Positions 43,642 through 52,188 of a stretch of DNA of 64,000 nucleotides are shown here, piece after piece. Below the pieces are notes generated by a model. The model saw only the letters and a program-made list of their open reading frames with translations. It was not told where the DNA came from and searched no databases. Made by a program: the position numbers and the translations under genes. The first letter of the stretch is position 1, and each line of letters opens with the position of its first letter. Source of the stretch: Streptomyces sp. cf386 (GTDB lineage Bacteria > Actinomycetota > Actinomycetes > Streptomycetales > Streptomycetaceae); assembly GCF_900103585.1 (NCBI RefSeq), contig NZ_FNHV01000014.1, forward strand, positions 62,001-126,000, written 5' to 3'.

Positions 43642-43754
43642 CGGACCGGACCGGCCACGGGGTAGGGCGGCCCAACCGGCTACCGGGCAGGCCCAACCAG
43701 CCACCAGGTACGGCCCGACCGGCCACCGGGTACGGCCTAACCGGCCACGGGGTA
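43642..43754. repeat. 22-bp tandem repeat upstream of the deaminase-like gene
   Basis: Units of the form cggcccgaccggccaccggg recur at 43668, 43690, 43711 and 43733, with a decayed unit before them; lengths are 22, 21, 22 and 22 bases. The array spans the whole intergenic gap and runs into the last codons of the regulator gene (stop 43737-43739). Confidence 0.85.
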
Positions 43755-44612
43755 CATCGCCCCGCGCCGCCCCTCCGGCGACGCCAGCCACGCCAGCTTC
43801 GCCGCCGTGTTCGCCTCGTCCAGCGGCGTATGCAGGACGATCGACAGATCGGGCCGCGCCGGCATCTGCATCACGCTCGACTCCAGGCACAGCAGCCCGA
43901 CCAGCGGATGGTCCAGCTCCTTGCGGATCTGCCCGGCGTCCTCGATGTCCCGCCGCTCCCACAGCTCGCGGAACTCCGGGCTGGACGCCTTCGCCTCGGC
44001 CAGCACGGACTGGAACCCCTCGTCGTCGGGGGAGGCCGAGCAGGCGGCGCGGAACTGTGCCACGACCGTGCGGGCGTTGCGCTCCCAGTTCCTCGACCGT
44101 GACCGGTACATCGGATCGGTGAAGAAGTCGAGCAGGCAGTTCCAGTTCTTGCCGGGCCGCATGCCGAGCACCGTCGCCGCCGCGTCGTTGTACAGCACGC
44201 CGTTGTAGTACCGGTCCATGATGTGCGCCGGATACGGCATCCACGCGTCGATCAGCCGCCGCAGCCCGTCGCACATGTCCTGCTTCTCGGGCGCCACTTC
44301 GCGCTCGGGCGGATTCATCCCGGCCAGCAGATACAGGTGCCGCCGCTCGGCGTTGCTCAGCCGCAGCACCCGCGCCACCGAGTCCAGCACCTGCGGCGAC
44401 ACGGAGATCTCCCGCCCCTGCTCCAGCCACTGGTACCAGGACGCACCCACCCCGGCGAGCACCGCGACCTCCTCACGCCGCAACCCCGGCGTCCGGCGCC
44501 GCGCTCCACCGTCCGGCAGACCCGCCTCGGCCGGCGTCACCCGGGCCCGCCTGGTCATCAGGAACTCCCGCAGCTCACTCCGCCGTCTGCTCCTCAGCGT
44601 GTCCTGCGCCAC
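43737..44612 (-). CDS. XRE/HTH transcriptional regulator with MmyB-like ligand domain
   Basis: The 291-aa protein has an N-terminal helix-turn-helix (RRTPGLRREEVAVLAGVGASWYQWLEQGR, about residues 38-67) and a C-terminal MmyB-like domain (YYNGVLYNDAAATVLG, CSASPDDEGFQSVL). The latter is proposed to bind a fatty-acid-like or similar ligand, as in MltR-type regulators. It diverges from an MFS exporter gene, with a perfect inverted repeat between, so it most likely represses that exporter. A paralogue of the same class occurs at 53151. Confidence 0.9.
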   Translation of the reverse strand: MAQDTLRSRRRSELREFLMTRRARVTPAEAGLPDGGARRRTPGLRREEVAVLAGVGASWYQWLEQGREISVSPQVLDSVARVLRLSNAERRHLYLLAGMNPPEREVAPEKQDMCDGLRRLIDAWMPYPAHIMDRYYNGVLYNDAAATVLGMRPGKNWNCLLDFFTDPMYRSRSRNWERNARTVVAQFRAACSASPDDEGFQSVLAEAKASSPEFRELWERRDIEDAGQIRKELDHPLVGLLCLESSVMQMPARPDLSIVLHTPLDEANTAAKLAWLASPEGRRGAMYPVAG

Positions 44613-44638
44613 GTACGAATCCCCCTCGTCCTGTTGGC

Positions 44639-44655
44639 TGGTGGTGCCACCACCA
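44639..44655. promoter_or_regulatory. Inverted repeat, candidate operator for regulator/exporter pair
   Basis: The 17-base palindrome tggtggtg-c-caccacca lies midway between the divergent HTH and MFS start codons. It is flanked by gtcctg (44628) and caggac (44654). Such symmetric sites are typical for HTH regulators. Confidence 0.55.
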
Positions 44656-44706
44656 GGACAACTTCCCGCTCCCCACGGCTATTCCGACGGCAGCAGGCTC
44701 TTGCCC

Positions 44707-46194
44707 ATGGCGATCGACACCGACAGTCCCACCACCAGTCCCACCCCCGGCTCCCTCCCGACCCCGCCGCTCGACACCCCCCGGATGTCGACGCGCGACA
44801 AACTCGTCCTGTTCGTCCTGTGCGCCGCCCAGTTCATGGTCGCGCTCGACTTCTCCGTCCTGAACGTCGCCCTCCCCGTCCTCGGCGCCGACCTCGGCAT
44901 GAGCCAGTCGGCGTTGCAGTGGGCGGTCACGGCGTTCGCGCTGCCGTCCGGCGGATTCCTGCTCCTCTTCGGCCGCATCGGCGACCTCTACGGCCGCCGC
45001 AAACTGTTCCTCACCGGCCTCGCCCTGTTCGCCGCGGCCTCGGTGCTCGCGACGTTCGCCTGGAACCCCGCGTCGTTCCTCACCGGACGCGCCCTCCAGG
45101 GCCTCGGCGCGGCGGTCATCGTCCCGACCGGCATGTCCCTGCTGACGACCACCTTCGCCGAGGGGCCGGCCCGCGCCCGCGCCCTCGGCATCTCCGGGAC
45201 GCTCATGTCCCTCGGCTTCACCATCGGCATGGTCGCGGGCGGCGTCCTGACCGACGCGCTCGGCTGGCGCTCCACGATGGCCCTGCTCGCGCTCTTCGCG
45301 CTGGTCGTGCTGCCGCTCGCGCCCGGCCTGCTGCCTGAGTCCCGCACCCCGGAACGCCCACGGCTGGACGTGCCCGGCGCGATCACCGTCACCGGTGGTC
45401 TGCTGTCCCTGATCTACGCCCTGACGACGGCCGCCGACCACGGCTTCGGCCGCGTCGACGTCATCGTGGCCCTGATCGCGGGCATCGCGCTCCTCACCGC
45501 CTTCGTGGTCGTCGAGTCCCGCACCGAGGCACCCCTGGTCTCCCTGCCGATGCTGCGCCGCCGCACGGTCGCGTGGGGCAACCTGGGCGGTCTGGTCACC
45601 TTCTCGATGATGTCGACGGTGATCTTCGTGCTCACCCTGTACCTGCAGGAGATCCTGGACCTGTCGGCCTGGGAGACGGGCCTGGTCTTCGGCTTCCAGG
45701 GCGTCATGTCGGTGATCGCCGGTGCACTGACCCCGCGGTTCGTCAGCCGTCTCGGCGCGCGCCGCACCCTGGTCGTCTCGCTGGCCGGGCAGGGCGCCTT
45801 CATCGCGGGCCTGCTGTTCCTGAACGCCCACACCTGGTCCGTCTGGCTCGCCACCGCCGCCGTCTCGCTGGCGAGCATGTTCCACCTGGGCGCGATCATC
45901 TCCTACGGTCTGACGGTCACCTCCGGCGTCCCCGACGAGGAGCAGGGCCTGGCCACCGGCCTGGTCACCTCCACCCAGCAGGTCGGCCTCACGGTCGGCA
46001 TCCCGCTGCTGGGCGTCCTCGCGACCACCGCCGACGACCTGCTGTCCGGCACCCGCACGGTCATGGCCCTCAACACGGGGATCCTGCTGGTCACCGCGGC
46101 CCTGATCGCACTCGGCCTGCGGACCCGGCGAGCTGCCGGTTCAGCGGCGGACAGCTCAGGGGCGGTCGAGGCGGAGCCGCTCGGCTCGCGGTAG
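44707..46194 (+). CDS. MFS drug-efflux transporter (DHA2-like)
   Basis: The 495-aa protein (ATG 44707) has about 14 predicted helices, as in the EmrB/QacA class. It begins LVLFVLCAAQFMVALDFSVLNVALPVL, with the DHA2 signature LDFSVLNVALP. Motif A is visible as GRIGDLYGRRKLFLTG and motif C as GTLMSLGFTIGMVAGGVLTD. These use proton exchange to export drugs. It ends 39 bases inside the opposing YjbR gene. Divergence from an MmyB-type HTH gene suggests ligand-induced export. Confidence 0.93.
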   Translation: MAIDTDSPTTSPTPGSLPTPPLDTPRMSTRDKLVLFVLCAAQFMVALDFSVLNVALPVLGADLGMSQSALQWAVTAFALPSGGFLLLFGRIGDLYGRRKLFLTGLALFAAASVLATFAWNPASFLTGRALQGLGAAVIVPTGMSLLTTTFAEGPARARALGISGTLMSLGFTIGMVAGGVLTDALGWRSTMALLALFALVVLPLAPGLLPESRTPERPRLDVPGAITVTGGLLSLIYALTTAADHGFGRVDVIVALIAGIALLTAFVVVESRTEAPLVSLPMLRRRTVAWGNLGGLVTFSMMSTVIFVLTLYLQEILDLSAWETGLVFGFQGVMSVIAGALTPRFVSRLGARRTLVVSLAGQGAFIAGLLFLNAHTWSVWLATAAVSLASMFHLGAIISYGLTVTSGVPDEEQGLATGLVTSTQQVGLTVGIPLLGVLATTADDLLSGTRTVMALNTGILLVTAALIALGLRTRRAAGSAADSSGAVEAEPLGSR

Positions 46195-46515
46195 ACCGGC
46201 GACGACGAGGTCGTACGAGTCCTCGACGAGCTCCCGGACCAGGCGGTCCGGGAGCTCGCCGTCCACCGTGACGGTGTTCCAGTGCCGCTTGTTCATGTGG
46301 TAGCCGGGGATGATCAGGCCCTCGTGCTCACCGCGGAGCCGCACCGCGTCCTCCGGGTCGCACTTGAGGTTGACCTTGAGGGGGCGGGAGTCGATCCAGC
46401 TCAGGGCGAACATCTTGCCCAGCACCTTGAAGACCGAGATCTCCGGAGCGAAGGGGAAGTCCTCCACAGCCGCGTTGAAGGAGAGACAGAGGGTCCGCAG
46501 TTCCTGAGGGGTCAC
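46156..46515 (-). CDS. MmcQ/YjbR family DNA-binding-fold protein
   Basis: The 119-aa protein has the YjbR pattern FPFAPEISVFKVLGKMFALSW followed by VNLKCDPEDAVRLRGEHEGLIIPGYHMNKRHWNTV. The fold resembles that of bacterial type III secretion and DNA-binding proteins, but no function is demonstrated. The GTG start at 46515 overlaps the corC stop by 4 bases, so it is the last gene of the phoH-ybeY-corC-yjbR operon. Its 3' end overlaps the converging MFS gene. Confidence 0.88.
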   Translation of the reverse strand: MTPQELRTLCLSFNAAVEDFPFAPEISVFKVLGKMFALSWIDSRPLKVNLKCDPEDAVRLRGEHEGLIIPGYHMNKRHWNTVTVDGELPDRLVRELVEDSYDLVVAGLPRAERLRLDRP

Positions 46516-47819
46516 TCCGGCTTCGTCTCCTTCTCCGGGGAGTCCACGGGACCCACCGGCTCGACCAGTACCGTCAGGATCTTGTTCCGGCGGCCCGCCG
46601 CCGCCTCCGCCGTCAGCCGCAGCGCACGGCCGTCGGGCAGCTCCACGACCGACGACGCCCCGGCGATCGGCACCCGGCCCAGCGCCTTGGCGAGCAGCCC
46701 GCCGACCGTCTCCACGTCCTCGTCGTCGTACTCGTCGAGGCCGTACAGCTCGCCGAGGTCGGTGATGTCCAGACGCGCCGTGACCCGATGCCGGTCCTCG
46801 CCCAGCTCCTCCACCGGCGGCAGCTCACGGTCGTACTCGTCGGTGATCTCGCCGACGATCTCCTCGAGGATGTCCTCGATGGTGACGATGCCGGCCGTGC
46901 CGCCGTACTCGTCGATGACCACGGCGACGTGGTTGCGCTCCTTCTGCATCTCGCGCAGCAGATCACCGGCGTTCTTGGTGTCGGGCACGAACACCGCGGG
47001 CCGCATCGCCGTCGACACCAGCTCGCTCTCCGCGTCCCGGGAGATGTGCGTCTTGCGGGTCAGGTCCTTCAGATACACCATCCCCACCACGTCGTCCTCG
47101 CTCTCCCCGACGACCGGTATGCGCGAGAAACCGGAGCGCAGCGCGAGGGTGAGGGCCTGGCGGATGGTCTTGTAGCGCTCGATGACGACGAGGTCGGTGC
47201 GCGGGACCATGACCTCGCGCACCAGCGTGTCGCCCAGCTCGAAGATCGAGTGCACCATACGGCGCTCCTCGTCCTCGATCAGCGACTCCTTCTCGGCGAG
47301 GTCGACCAGCGCCCGCAGCTCCGCCTCCGAGGCGAACGGACCGCGGCGGAAGCCCTTGCCCGGCGTGAGCGCGTTGCCGATGAGGATCAGCAGATACGGG
47401 ATCGGCCCCATGATCCGCGCGAGCGGCAGCAGCACATACGCCGCCGCCGTCGCCGTGTTCAGCGGGTGCTGACGGCCGATGGTGCGCGGGGAGACCCCGA
47501 CGGCGACGTACGACACCAGGACCATCACCGCTATGGCGACCAGGAGCGCCTCGGTGGTGCTGTCGAACTCCTGGAGGCTGGCGTACGTCACGATCGCGGC
47601 GGCCGCCATCTCGCAGGCCACGCGCACCAGCAGCGCGACGTTCAGATAGCGCGTCGGGTCGGCGGCGACCAGCGCGAGCTTCTCGCTGCCGCGCCGCCCG
47701 CTGCGTACGGCCTCCTCGGCGCGGAAGCTGGAGACGCGCGCCAGGCCCGCCTCCGCGCAGGCGGCGAGCCAGGCGACGACCACGAGGGCGATCGCCCCGG
47801 AGATGAGGGGGATGCTCAT
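46512..47819 (-). CDS. CorC/hemolysin family protein (DUF21, CBS pair, transporter-associated domain)
   Basis: The 435-aa membrane protein has an N-terminal DUF21 region with four helices (IPLISGAIALVVVAWLAACAEAGLA to LLPLARIMGPIPYLLILIGN), a tandem CBS pair (about residues 200-320; VREVMVPRTDLVVI, SRIPVVGESEDDVVGMVYLKD) and a CorC_HlyC domain at the end (about 340-425). Such proteins are linked to Mg/Co homeostasis through nucleotide sensing. The ATG at 47819 overlaps the ybeY stop by 4 bases, placing it in the RNA-maturation operon typical for actinobacteria. Confidence 0.93.
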   Translation of the reverse strand: MSIPLISGAIALVVVAWLAACAEAGLARVSSFRAEEAVRSGRRGSEKLALVAADPTRYLNVALLVRVACEMAAAAIVTYASLQEFDSTTEALLVAIAVMVLVSYVAVGVSPRTIGRQHPLNTATAAAYVLLPLARIMGPIPYLLILIGNALTPGKGFRRGPFASEAELRALVDLAEKESLIEDEERRMVHSIFELGDTLVREVMVPRTDLVVIERYKTIRQALTLALRSGFSRIPVVGESEDDVVGMVYLKDLTRKTHISRDAESELVSTAMRPAVFVPDTKNAGDLLREMQKERNHVAVVIDEYGGTAGIVTIEDILEEIVGEITDEYDRELPPVEELGEDRHRVTARLDITDLGELYGLDEYDDEDVETVGGLLAKALGRVPIAGASSVVELPDGRALRLTAEAAAGRRNKILTVLVEPVGPVDSPEKETKPE

Positions 47820-48313
47820 GACACGGTCGGGGCGGGGGAGGGCCCGGTCAGGCCCTTCTCCGAACGCCAGCCGTCCACGATGGCGGCCTGCAGGCCGAAC
47901 ATCTCGGCCTTCTCGTCGGGCTCCTCGTGGTCGTACCCGAGCAGATGCAGCACCCCATGGACGGTGAGCAGCTGGAGCTCCTCGTCCATGGAGTGCTGGG
48001 TGGGCGCCTCCGCCCCCTGCTTGGCGGCGACTTCGGGACACAGCACGATGTCGCCGAGCAGCCCCTGGGGCGGCTCGTCATCGTCCTTCGAGGGCGGCCG
48101 CAGCTCGTCCATCGGGAAGGACATGACATCGGTGGGCCCCGGCAGGTCCATCCACTGGATGTGGAGCTGCTCCATGGCGTCGTCGTCCACGACGATCACC
48201 GAGAGCTCGGAGAGCGGGTGGATGCGCATCCGCGCGAGCGCGTAGCGGGCGATGTCGAGGATCGCCTGCTCGTCGACCTCGGTTCCGGACTCGTTGTTGA
48301 CGTCGATCGACAT
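47816..48313 (-). CDS. ybeY: rRNA maturation RNase YbeY
   Basis: The 165-aa metalloprotein has the family's zinc motif HGVLHLLGYDHEEPDE (about residues 119-134; H-x3-H-x5-H) and the upstream DVMSFPMDE and LGDIVLCPE segments. YbeY is a single-strand endoribonuclease needed for 16S rRNA 3' processing and 70S quality control. The position between phoH and corC with short or overlapping junctions (15-base gap and 4-base overlap) is the standard arrangement. Confidence 0.95.
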   Translation of the reverse strand: MSIDVNNESGTEVDEQAILDIARYALARMRIHPLSELSVIVVDDDAMEQLHIQWMDLPGPTDVMSFPMDELRPPSKDDDEPPQGLLGDIVLCPEVAAKQGAEAPTQHSMDEELQLLTVHGVLHLLGYDHEEPDEKAEMFGLQAAIVDGWRSEKGLTGPSPAPTVS

Positions 48314-48328
48314 GGTCGCGCGTGTTCT

Positions 48329-49399
48329 CTACTTCCCCTTGTGCCCGGCCTTGCCGCCGCGGCCCTTGTGCGTGCCGTTCTGGGTGCCGTGCTGGTTGTC
48401 GAACTTCTCGTACGCGTCGACGATACGGCCGACCAGCTTGTGCCGGACGACATCGTGCGAGGAGAGCCGGGAGAAGTGGACGTCCTCGACGCCCTCCAGG
48501 ATGTCCTGCACCTGCCGCAGACCGGACTTGGTGCCGTCCGGGAGGTCGACCTGGGTCACGTCACCGGTGATGACTATCTGCGAGTCGAAGCCGAGGCGGG
48601 TGAGGAACATCTTCATCTGCTCGGGGCTGGTGTTCTGGGCCTCGTCGAGAATGATGAAGGCGTCATTGAGGGTCCGGCCACGCATGTACGCCAGCGGCGC
48701 GACCTCGATGGTCCCGGCGGCCATGAGCCGGGGGATGGAGTCGGGGTCGAGCATGTCGTGCAGCGCGTCGTACAGCGGGCGCAGGTAGGGGTCGATCTTC
48801 TCGTACAGCGTGCCCGGCAGGAATCCCAGCCGCTCACCGGCCTCCACCGCAGGCCGGGTCAGGATGATGCGGTTGACCTGCTTGGACTGCAGGGCCTGCA
48901 CCGCCTTGGCCATGGCGAGGTAGGTCTTGCCCGTACCGGCGGGGCCGATGCCGAAGACGATCGTGTGCTTGTCGATCGCGTCGACGTAGCGCTTCTGGTT
49001 GAGGGTCTTCGGGCGGATCGTGCGGCCGCGCGAGGAGAGGATGTTCTGGGTGAGCACCTCGGCCGGGGTCTCCTGGCCGTCCTGCTCGCCGTTCTCACTT
49101 GCTCTGAGCATGGCGATCGAGCGTTCCACTGCGTCCTCCGTCATCGGTTGCCCGGTGCGGAGCACCAGCATCATTTCGTCGAACAGGCGCTGTACGAGGG
49201 CGACTTCCGCGGAGTCGCCGACCGCGCTGATCTCATTGCCCCGGACATGGATGTCGGTCGCCGGGAAGGCCTTCTCGATCACGCGCAGGAGCGAGTCGCC
49301 GGACCCCAGGACGGTCACCATGGGGTGCTGGGCGGGGACGGTGAACTGTGCTCGTGCGTTCCCCTGCGCGGGGGTGTGAGCTGTGGGTGTCTGAGTCAT
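48329..49399 (-). CDS. phoH: PhoH family ATPase
   Basis: The 356-aa P-loop protein has a KH-like N-terminal part (about residues 20-110) and the RecA-like core. Walker A is FGIGPAGTGKTYLAMA (about 152), Walker B is DAFIILDEAQNT (about 251), and VITGDVTQVDLP also fits. PhoH ATPases are linked with RNA metabolism through their partner YbeY. It is the first gene of the phoH-ybeY-corC-yjbR operon. The ATG has only a weak Shine-Dalgarno; an aggagg 25 bases upstream lies in another frame. No promoter is obvious upstream. Confidence 0.93.
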   Translation of the reverse strand: MTQTPTAHTPAQGNARAQFTVPAQHPMVTVLGSGDSLLRVIEKAFPATDIHVRGNEISAVGDSAEVALVQRLFDEMMLVLRTGQPMTEDAVERSIAMLRASENGEQDGQETPAEVLTQNILSSRGRTIRPKTLNQKRYVDAIDKHTIVFGIGPAGTGKTYLAMAKAVQALQSKQVNRIILTRPAVEAGERLGFLPGTLYEKIDPYLRPLYDALHDMLDPDSIPRLMAAGTIEVAPLAYMRGRTLNDAFIILDEAQNTSPEQMKMFLTRLGFDSQIVITGDVTQVDLPDGTKSGLRQVQDILEGVEDVHFSRLSSHDVVRHKLVGRIVDAYEKFDNQHGTQNGTHKGRGGKAGHKGK

Positions 49400-49828
49400 G
49401 GGCCGGCTCTGTAGGCCTGCTCATCCTCCTAGATACGACTCGCCTGCCACGTGGGCGGCCTGGCGATTTCAAGAGTACGCCGGGGGACTGACAACGCCGT
49501 AGGCCTTTTCGCGGTGGCCGTTTTCACGGGCTGGTTCATGAGCTGGTCCATGGGCGGAACGGCCTTCTCGCGGCCGTACCCGGGCGGTCACACTCCGCTG
49601 TCCCGGGGCGGAAGGGCCCGGAAAGAGAGCGGTTGTCGTCGTCCGGAAATCACCCTTGCCGGGCTCCGCCTCACGCGTATCAATGGAAACAGCAGTTCCG
49701 ACGGACCGTCAGATTCACCCCCCACGCGAGCGTCCCGCACCACGCTCGCCTGCGGCCGAGGGCCTGCTCAAGCACTTCCCGTCCATCCCCACATGGCAAT
49801 TCCCCACCCGGGAAGGGAGCTCATCCCC
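49400..49828. other. Gene-free stretch between phoH and the secreted-protein gene
   Basis: This 429-base stretch contains the promoters of the two divergent genes, but no convincing -35/-10 pair could be read. The only structure seen is the 11-base palindrome gacggaccgtc (49700-49710), 118 bases before the secreted-protein start. The frame open here continues the secreted protein's frame but has no coding character. Confidence 0.4.
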
Positions 49829-50305
49829 ATGAGACGAACGCGAATCGGAGCAGGTGCGGCGCTGTTGACCGGGGCCCTCGCGGTCACCGGACTGGCCTTC
49901 GCGCCCGCCGCCCTCGCCGTCACCCCCGAAACCGCGACCATCACCGCCGACTGCGGCAGCTTCGGCGGCGGCGAGGCCACCCTCACCGCGACGCAGAACG
50001 GCACCGCTGCCACGATCACCGTCAACTCCTCCGCGATCACCGCGCCGATCGCGCTCGGGGAGGACTCGATCTCCTCGACGCTCACCCTCGTCAAGGCGAG
50101 CGGCGGCACCGCCTCCTTCTCCGGCACGGAGAACCCGGCGATGGCCGCCGGCGACCCCGTCCAGGTCGGCCCGCTCAGCGGCACCGTCGCCTCCGGGGAC
50201 AGCCTGGAGGCCTTCGGCGGCTCGCTGCAGATGACCGTCTTCGGCATCACCATCACGTGCACGGCGACCGGGCCGCAGTCGCCGGGCCCGTTCGTGTTCG
50301 ACTGA
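49829..50305 (+). CDS. Small secreted protein
   Basis: The 158-aa precursor starts MRRTRIGAGAALLTGALAV (ATG 49829, gggagc upstream) and has a typical signal peptide (about residues 1-30) ending AALAV, probably cut after ALA. The mature 128 residues are Ser/Thr/Ala-rich and beta-like, with two cysteines (TADCGSFGG and TITCTATG) that could form a disulfide. The family is common in Streptomyces secretomes, has no known enzyme activity, and may be a cell-surface or matrix component. It converges on glnK with no strong terminator recognised between. Confidence 0.8.
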   Translation: MRRTRIGAGAALLTGALAVTGLAFAPAALAVTPETATITADCGSFGGGEATLTATQNGTAATITVNSSAITAPIALGEDSISSTLTLVKASGGTASFSGTENPAMAAGDPVQVGPLSGTVASGDSLEAFGGSLQMTVFGITITCTATGPQSPGPFVFD

Positions 50306-50359
50306 CACACCCGGCGCGCGTGACGCGCTGACGACAGGCGCGGTCTCGACGCCCGGCGC

Positions 50360-50698
50360 TTACAGCGCGTCGGGGCCGCGCTCGCCCGTCCGTACCCGTA
50401 CGACCGTCTCAACCGGCAGCGCCCAGACCTTGCCGTCGCCGATCTTGCCGGTCTGGGCGGCCTTCACGATGGCGTCGATGACGTCGTCGGCCGCCGCGTC
50501 GTCCACGACGACCTCGATCCGGACCTTCGGTACCAGGTCCACCTGGTACTCCGCGCCGCGGTACACCTCGGTGTGGCCGCGCTGACGGCCGTAGCCGCTG
50601 GCCTCGGTCACGGTCAGACCGTGCACACCGATCTCCTGGAGGGCGGTCTTGACCTCGTCGAGCCGGTACGGCTTGACGATCGCGGTGATCAGCTTCAT
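50360..50698 (-). CDS. glnK: Nitrogen regulatory protein PII (GlnK)
   Basis: The 112-aa protein is an intact PII trimer subunit, with the T-loop EVYRGAEYQVDLVPKVRIEV carrying Tyr51, the site modified (adenylylated in actinobacteria) by GlnD. The B- and C-loop segments GKIGDGKVWALPVE and VRVRTGERG bind ATP/ADP and 2-oxoglutarate. GlnK closes AmtB under nitrogen excess. It overlaps amtB by 4 bases and is therefore co-translated. In S. coelicolor the usual trio is amtB-glnK-glnD; no glnD follows here, because a secreted-protein gene converges instead. Confidence 0.95.
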   Translation of the reverse strand: MKLITAIVKPYRLDEVKTALQEIGVHGLTVTEASGYGRQRGHTEVYRGAEYQVDLVPKVRIEVVVDDAAADDVIDAIVKAAQTGKIGDGKVWALPVETVVRVRTGERGPDAL

Positions 50699-52026
50699 GC
50701 CTGCTTCTTGACCTTCTGCGCGGCGGGAACGGAAGAGGAGACGGACGCGGTGACCGGGGCGCCGTGCCCCAGGACCCCGTGATCGTAGGCGCTCTCGGCG
50801 TGCACCGTAAGGTCCAGGCCGGTGTGCTCCTGCTCCTCGCTCGCCCGGAAGCCCATGGCCTTGTCGATGACCTTGGCGATGCCATAGGTGACGAGGAAGG
50901 CGTACGCCGCCACGGCCACGATCGCCACCAGCTGCTTGCCGAGCTGCGTGAGTCCGCCGCCGTAGAGCAGTCCCTCGGCCCCGCCCGTCATCGTGGCCGT
51001 CGCGAAGACGCCGATCAGCAGGGTGCCGATGACACCGCCGACGAGGTGGACGCCGACGACGTCCAGGGAGTCGTCGTAGTCGAACCTGAACTTCCAGCCG
51101 ACGGCGTACGAGCAGACCACACCGGCGGCGAGGCCGATCACGAGCGCGCCCGGCAGGGAGACCGAGCCGCAGGACGGCGTGATGGCGACGAGCCCGGCGA
51201 CCGCGCCGGACGCGGCGCCCAGGGTGGTGGGGTGACCGTCCCGCTTCTGCTCGACGAAGAGCCAGCCGAGCAGACCGGTGCAGCCGGCGGCGAGGGTGTT
51301 GAGGAAGACGGCGGCGGCAAGGCCGTTCGCGCCCAGCGCCGAGCCGGCGTTGAACCCGAGCCAGCCGAACCAGAGCAGCCCCGCGCCCAGCACGACCATC
51401 GGCAGGTTGTGCGGCCGCATGGCATCCTTCTTGAACCCGAGCCGCGGTCCGAGGACCAGGCACAACGCCAGTCCGGAGGCGCCGGAGGTGATCTCGACGG
51501 GGAGACCGCCGGCGAAGTCGAGGGCGCCGAGGTGTTCGAGGATCCAGCCGCCGGGGCCCCAGGTCCAGTGGGCGACGGGAACGTATACGAGGAGCGCCCA
51601 CACCGGCACGAACACCACCCACGCACCGAACTTGGCCCGGTCGGCGACGGCACCGCTGATCAGCGCGGCGGTGATGATCGCGAAGGTGAGCTGGAAGGTG
51701 GCGAAGAGGAGGGTGGGGACGGTGCCCTGGACGCTGTCGGGTCCCAGACCGGCCATACCGACGTGGTCGAGCCCGCCGATGAGCCCGCCGACCGCGTCGT
51801 CCCCGAAGGCGAGCGAATACCCGCAGGCCAGCCATACGACCGTGACGAGGGCGATGGCCACGAAGCTCATCATCAGCATGTTGAGGACGCTCTTCGTGCG
51901 GACCATGCCGCCGTAGAACAGGGCCAGGCCCGGTGTCATCAGCAGCACGAGTGCGGTGGCGGCGAGCAGCCAGGCGGTGTCGCCGGTGTCGACGCTTGCG
52001 GCGGCGAGAGGCACGGTGGTCTCCAA
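50695..52026 (-). CDS. amtB: Ammonium transporter AmtB
   Basis: The 443-aa membrane protein has about 11 helices, the first starting TAWLLAATALVLLMTPGLALFYGGMVR. The conserved pore histidines are in VAHWTWGPGGWI (about 160) and DVVGVHLVGGVIGTL (about 311). The sequence FAGGLPVEITSGASGLAL is the Amt signature. It conducts ammonium/ammonia into the cell, and GlnK from the next gene gates it. A four-half-site GlnR-type box lies 36-73 bases upstream, indicating induction by nitrogen limitation. It diverges from era. Confidence 0.95.
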   Translation of the reverse strand: METTVPLAAASVDTGDTAWLLAATALVLLMTPGLALFYGGMVRTKSVLNMLMMSFVAIALVTVVWLACGYSLAFGDDAVGGLIGGLDHVGMAGLGPDSVQGTVPTLLFATFQLTFAIITAALISGAVADRAKFGAWVVFVPVWALLVYVPVAHWTWGPGGWILEHLGALDFAGGLPVEITSGASGLALCLVLGPRLGFKKDAMRPHNLPMVVLGAGLLWFGWLGFNAGSALGANGLAAAVFLNTLAAGCTGLLGWLFVEQKRDGHPTTLGAASGAVAGLVAITPSCGSVSLPGALVIGLAAGVVCSYAVGWKFRFDYDDSLDVVGVHLVGGVIGTLLIGVFATATMTGGAEGLLYGGGLTQLGKQLVAIVAVAAYAFLVTYGIAKVIDKAMGFRASEEQEHTGLDLTVHAESAYDHGVLGHGAPVTASVSSSVPAAQKVKKQA

Positions 52027-52061
52027 CGGTGTGGGGGCTTGTCAGAGATTCACGGGCGCGC

Positions 52062-52099
52062 GTTTCTGGTCGCGTACGGATGTGTTTCCGTGAGGTTTC
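52062..52099 (-). promoter_or_regulatory. GlnR-type box upstream of amtB
   Basis: Reading the minus strand, half-sites gaaac (52099-52095), gaaac (52088-52084), gtacg (52077-52073) and gaaac (52066-52062) are each separated by exactly 6 bases. This matches gTnAc-n6-GaAAc-n6-gTnAc-n6-GaAAc, with partial fit at the two a-sites. Confidence 0.7.
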
Positions 52100-52188
52100 G
52101 TTGCGTGAGGGTTTCCGGAAGCTCACACGACAGGGGGTGGTCGCTCCCTTGTGCGGCAGGGGCTTTTGGATCAGGGAGAATGGGCGCC

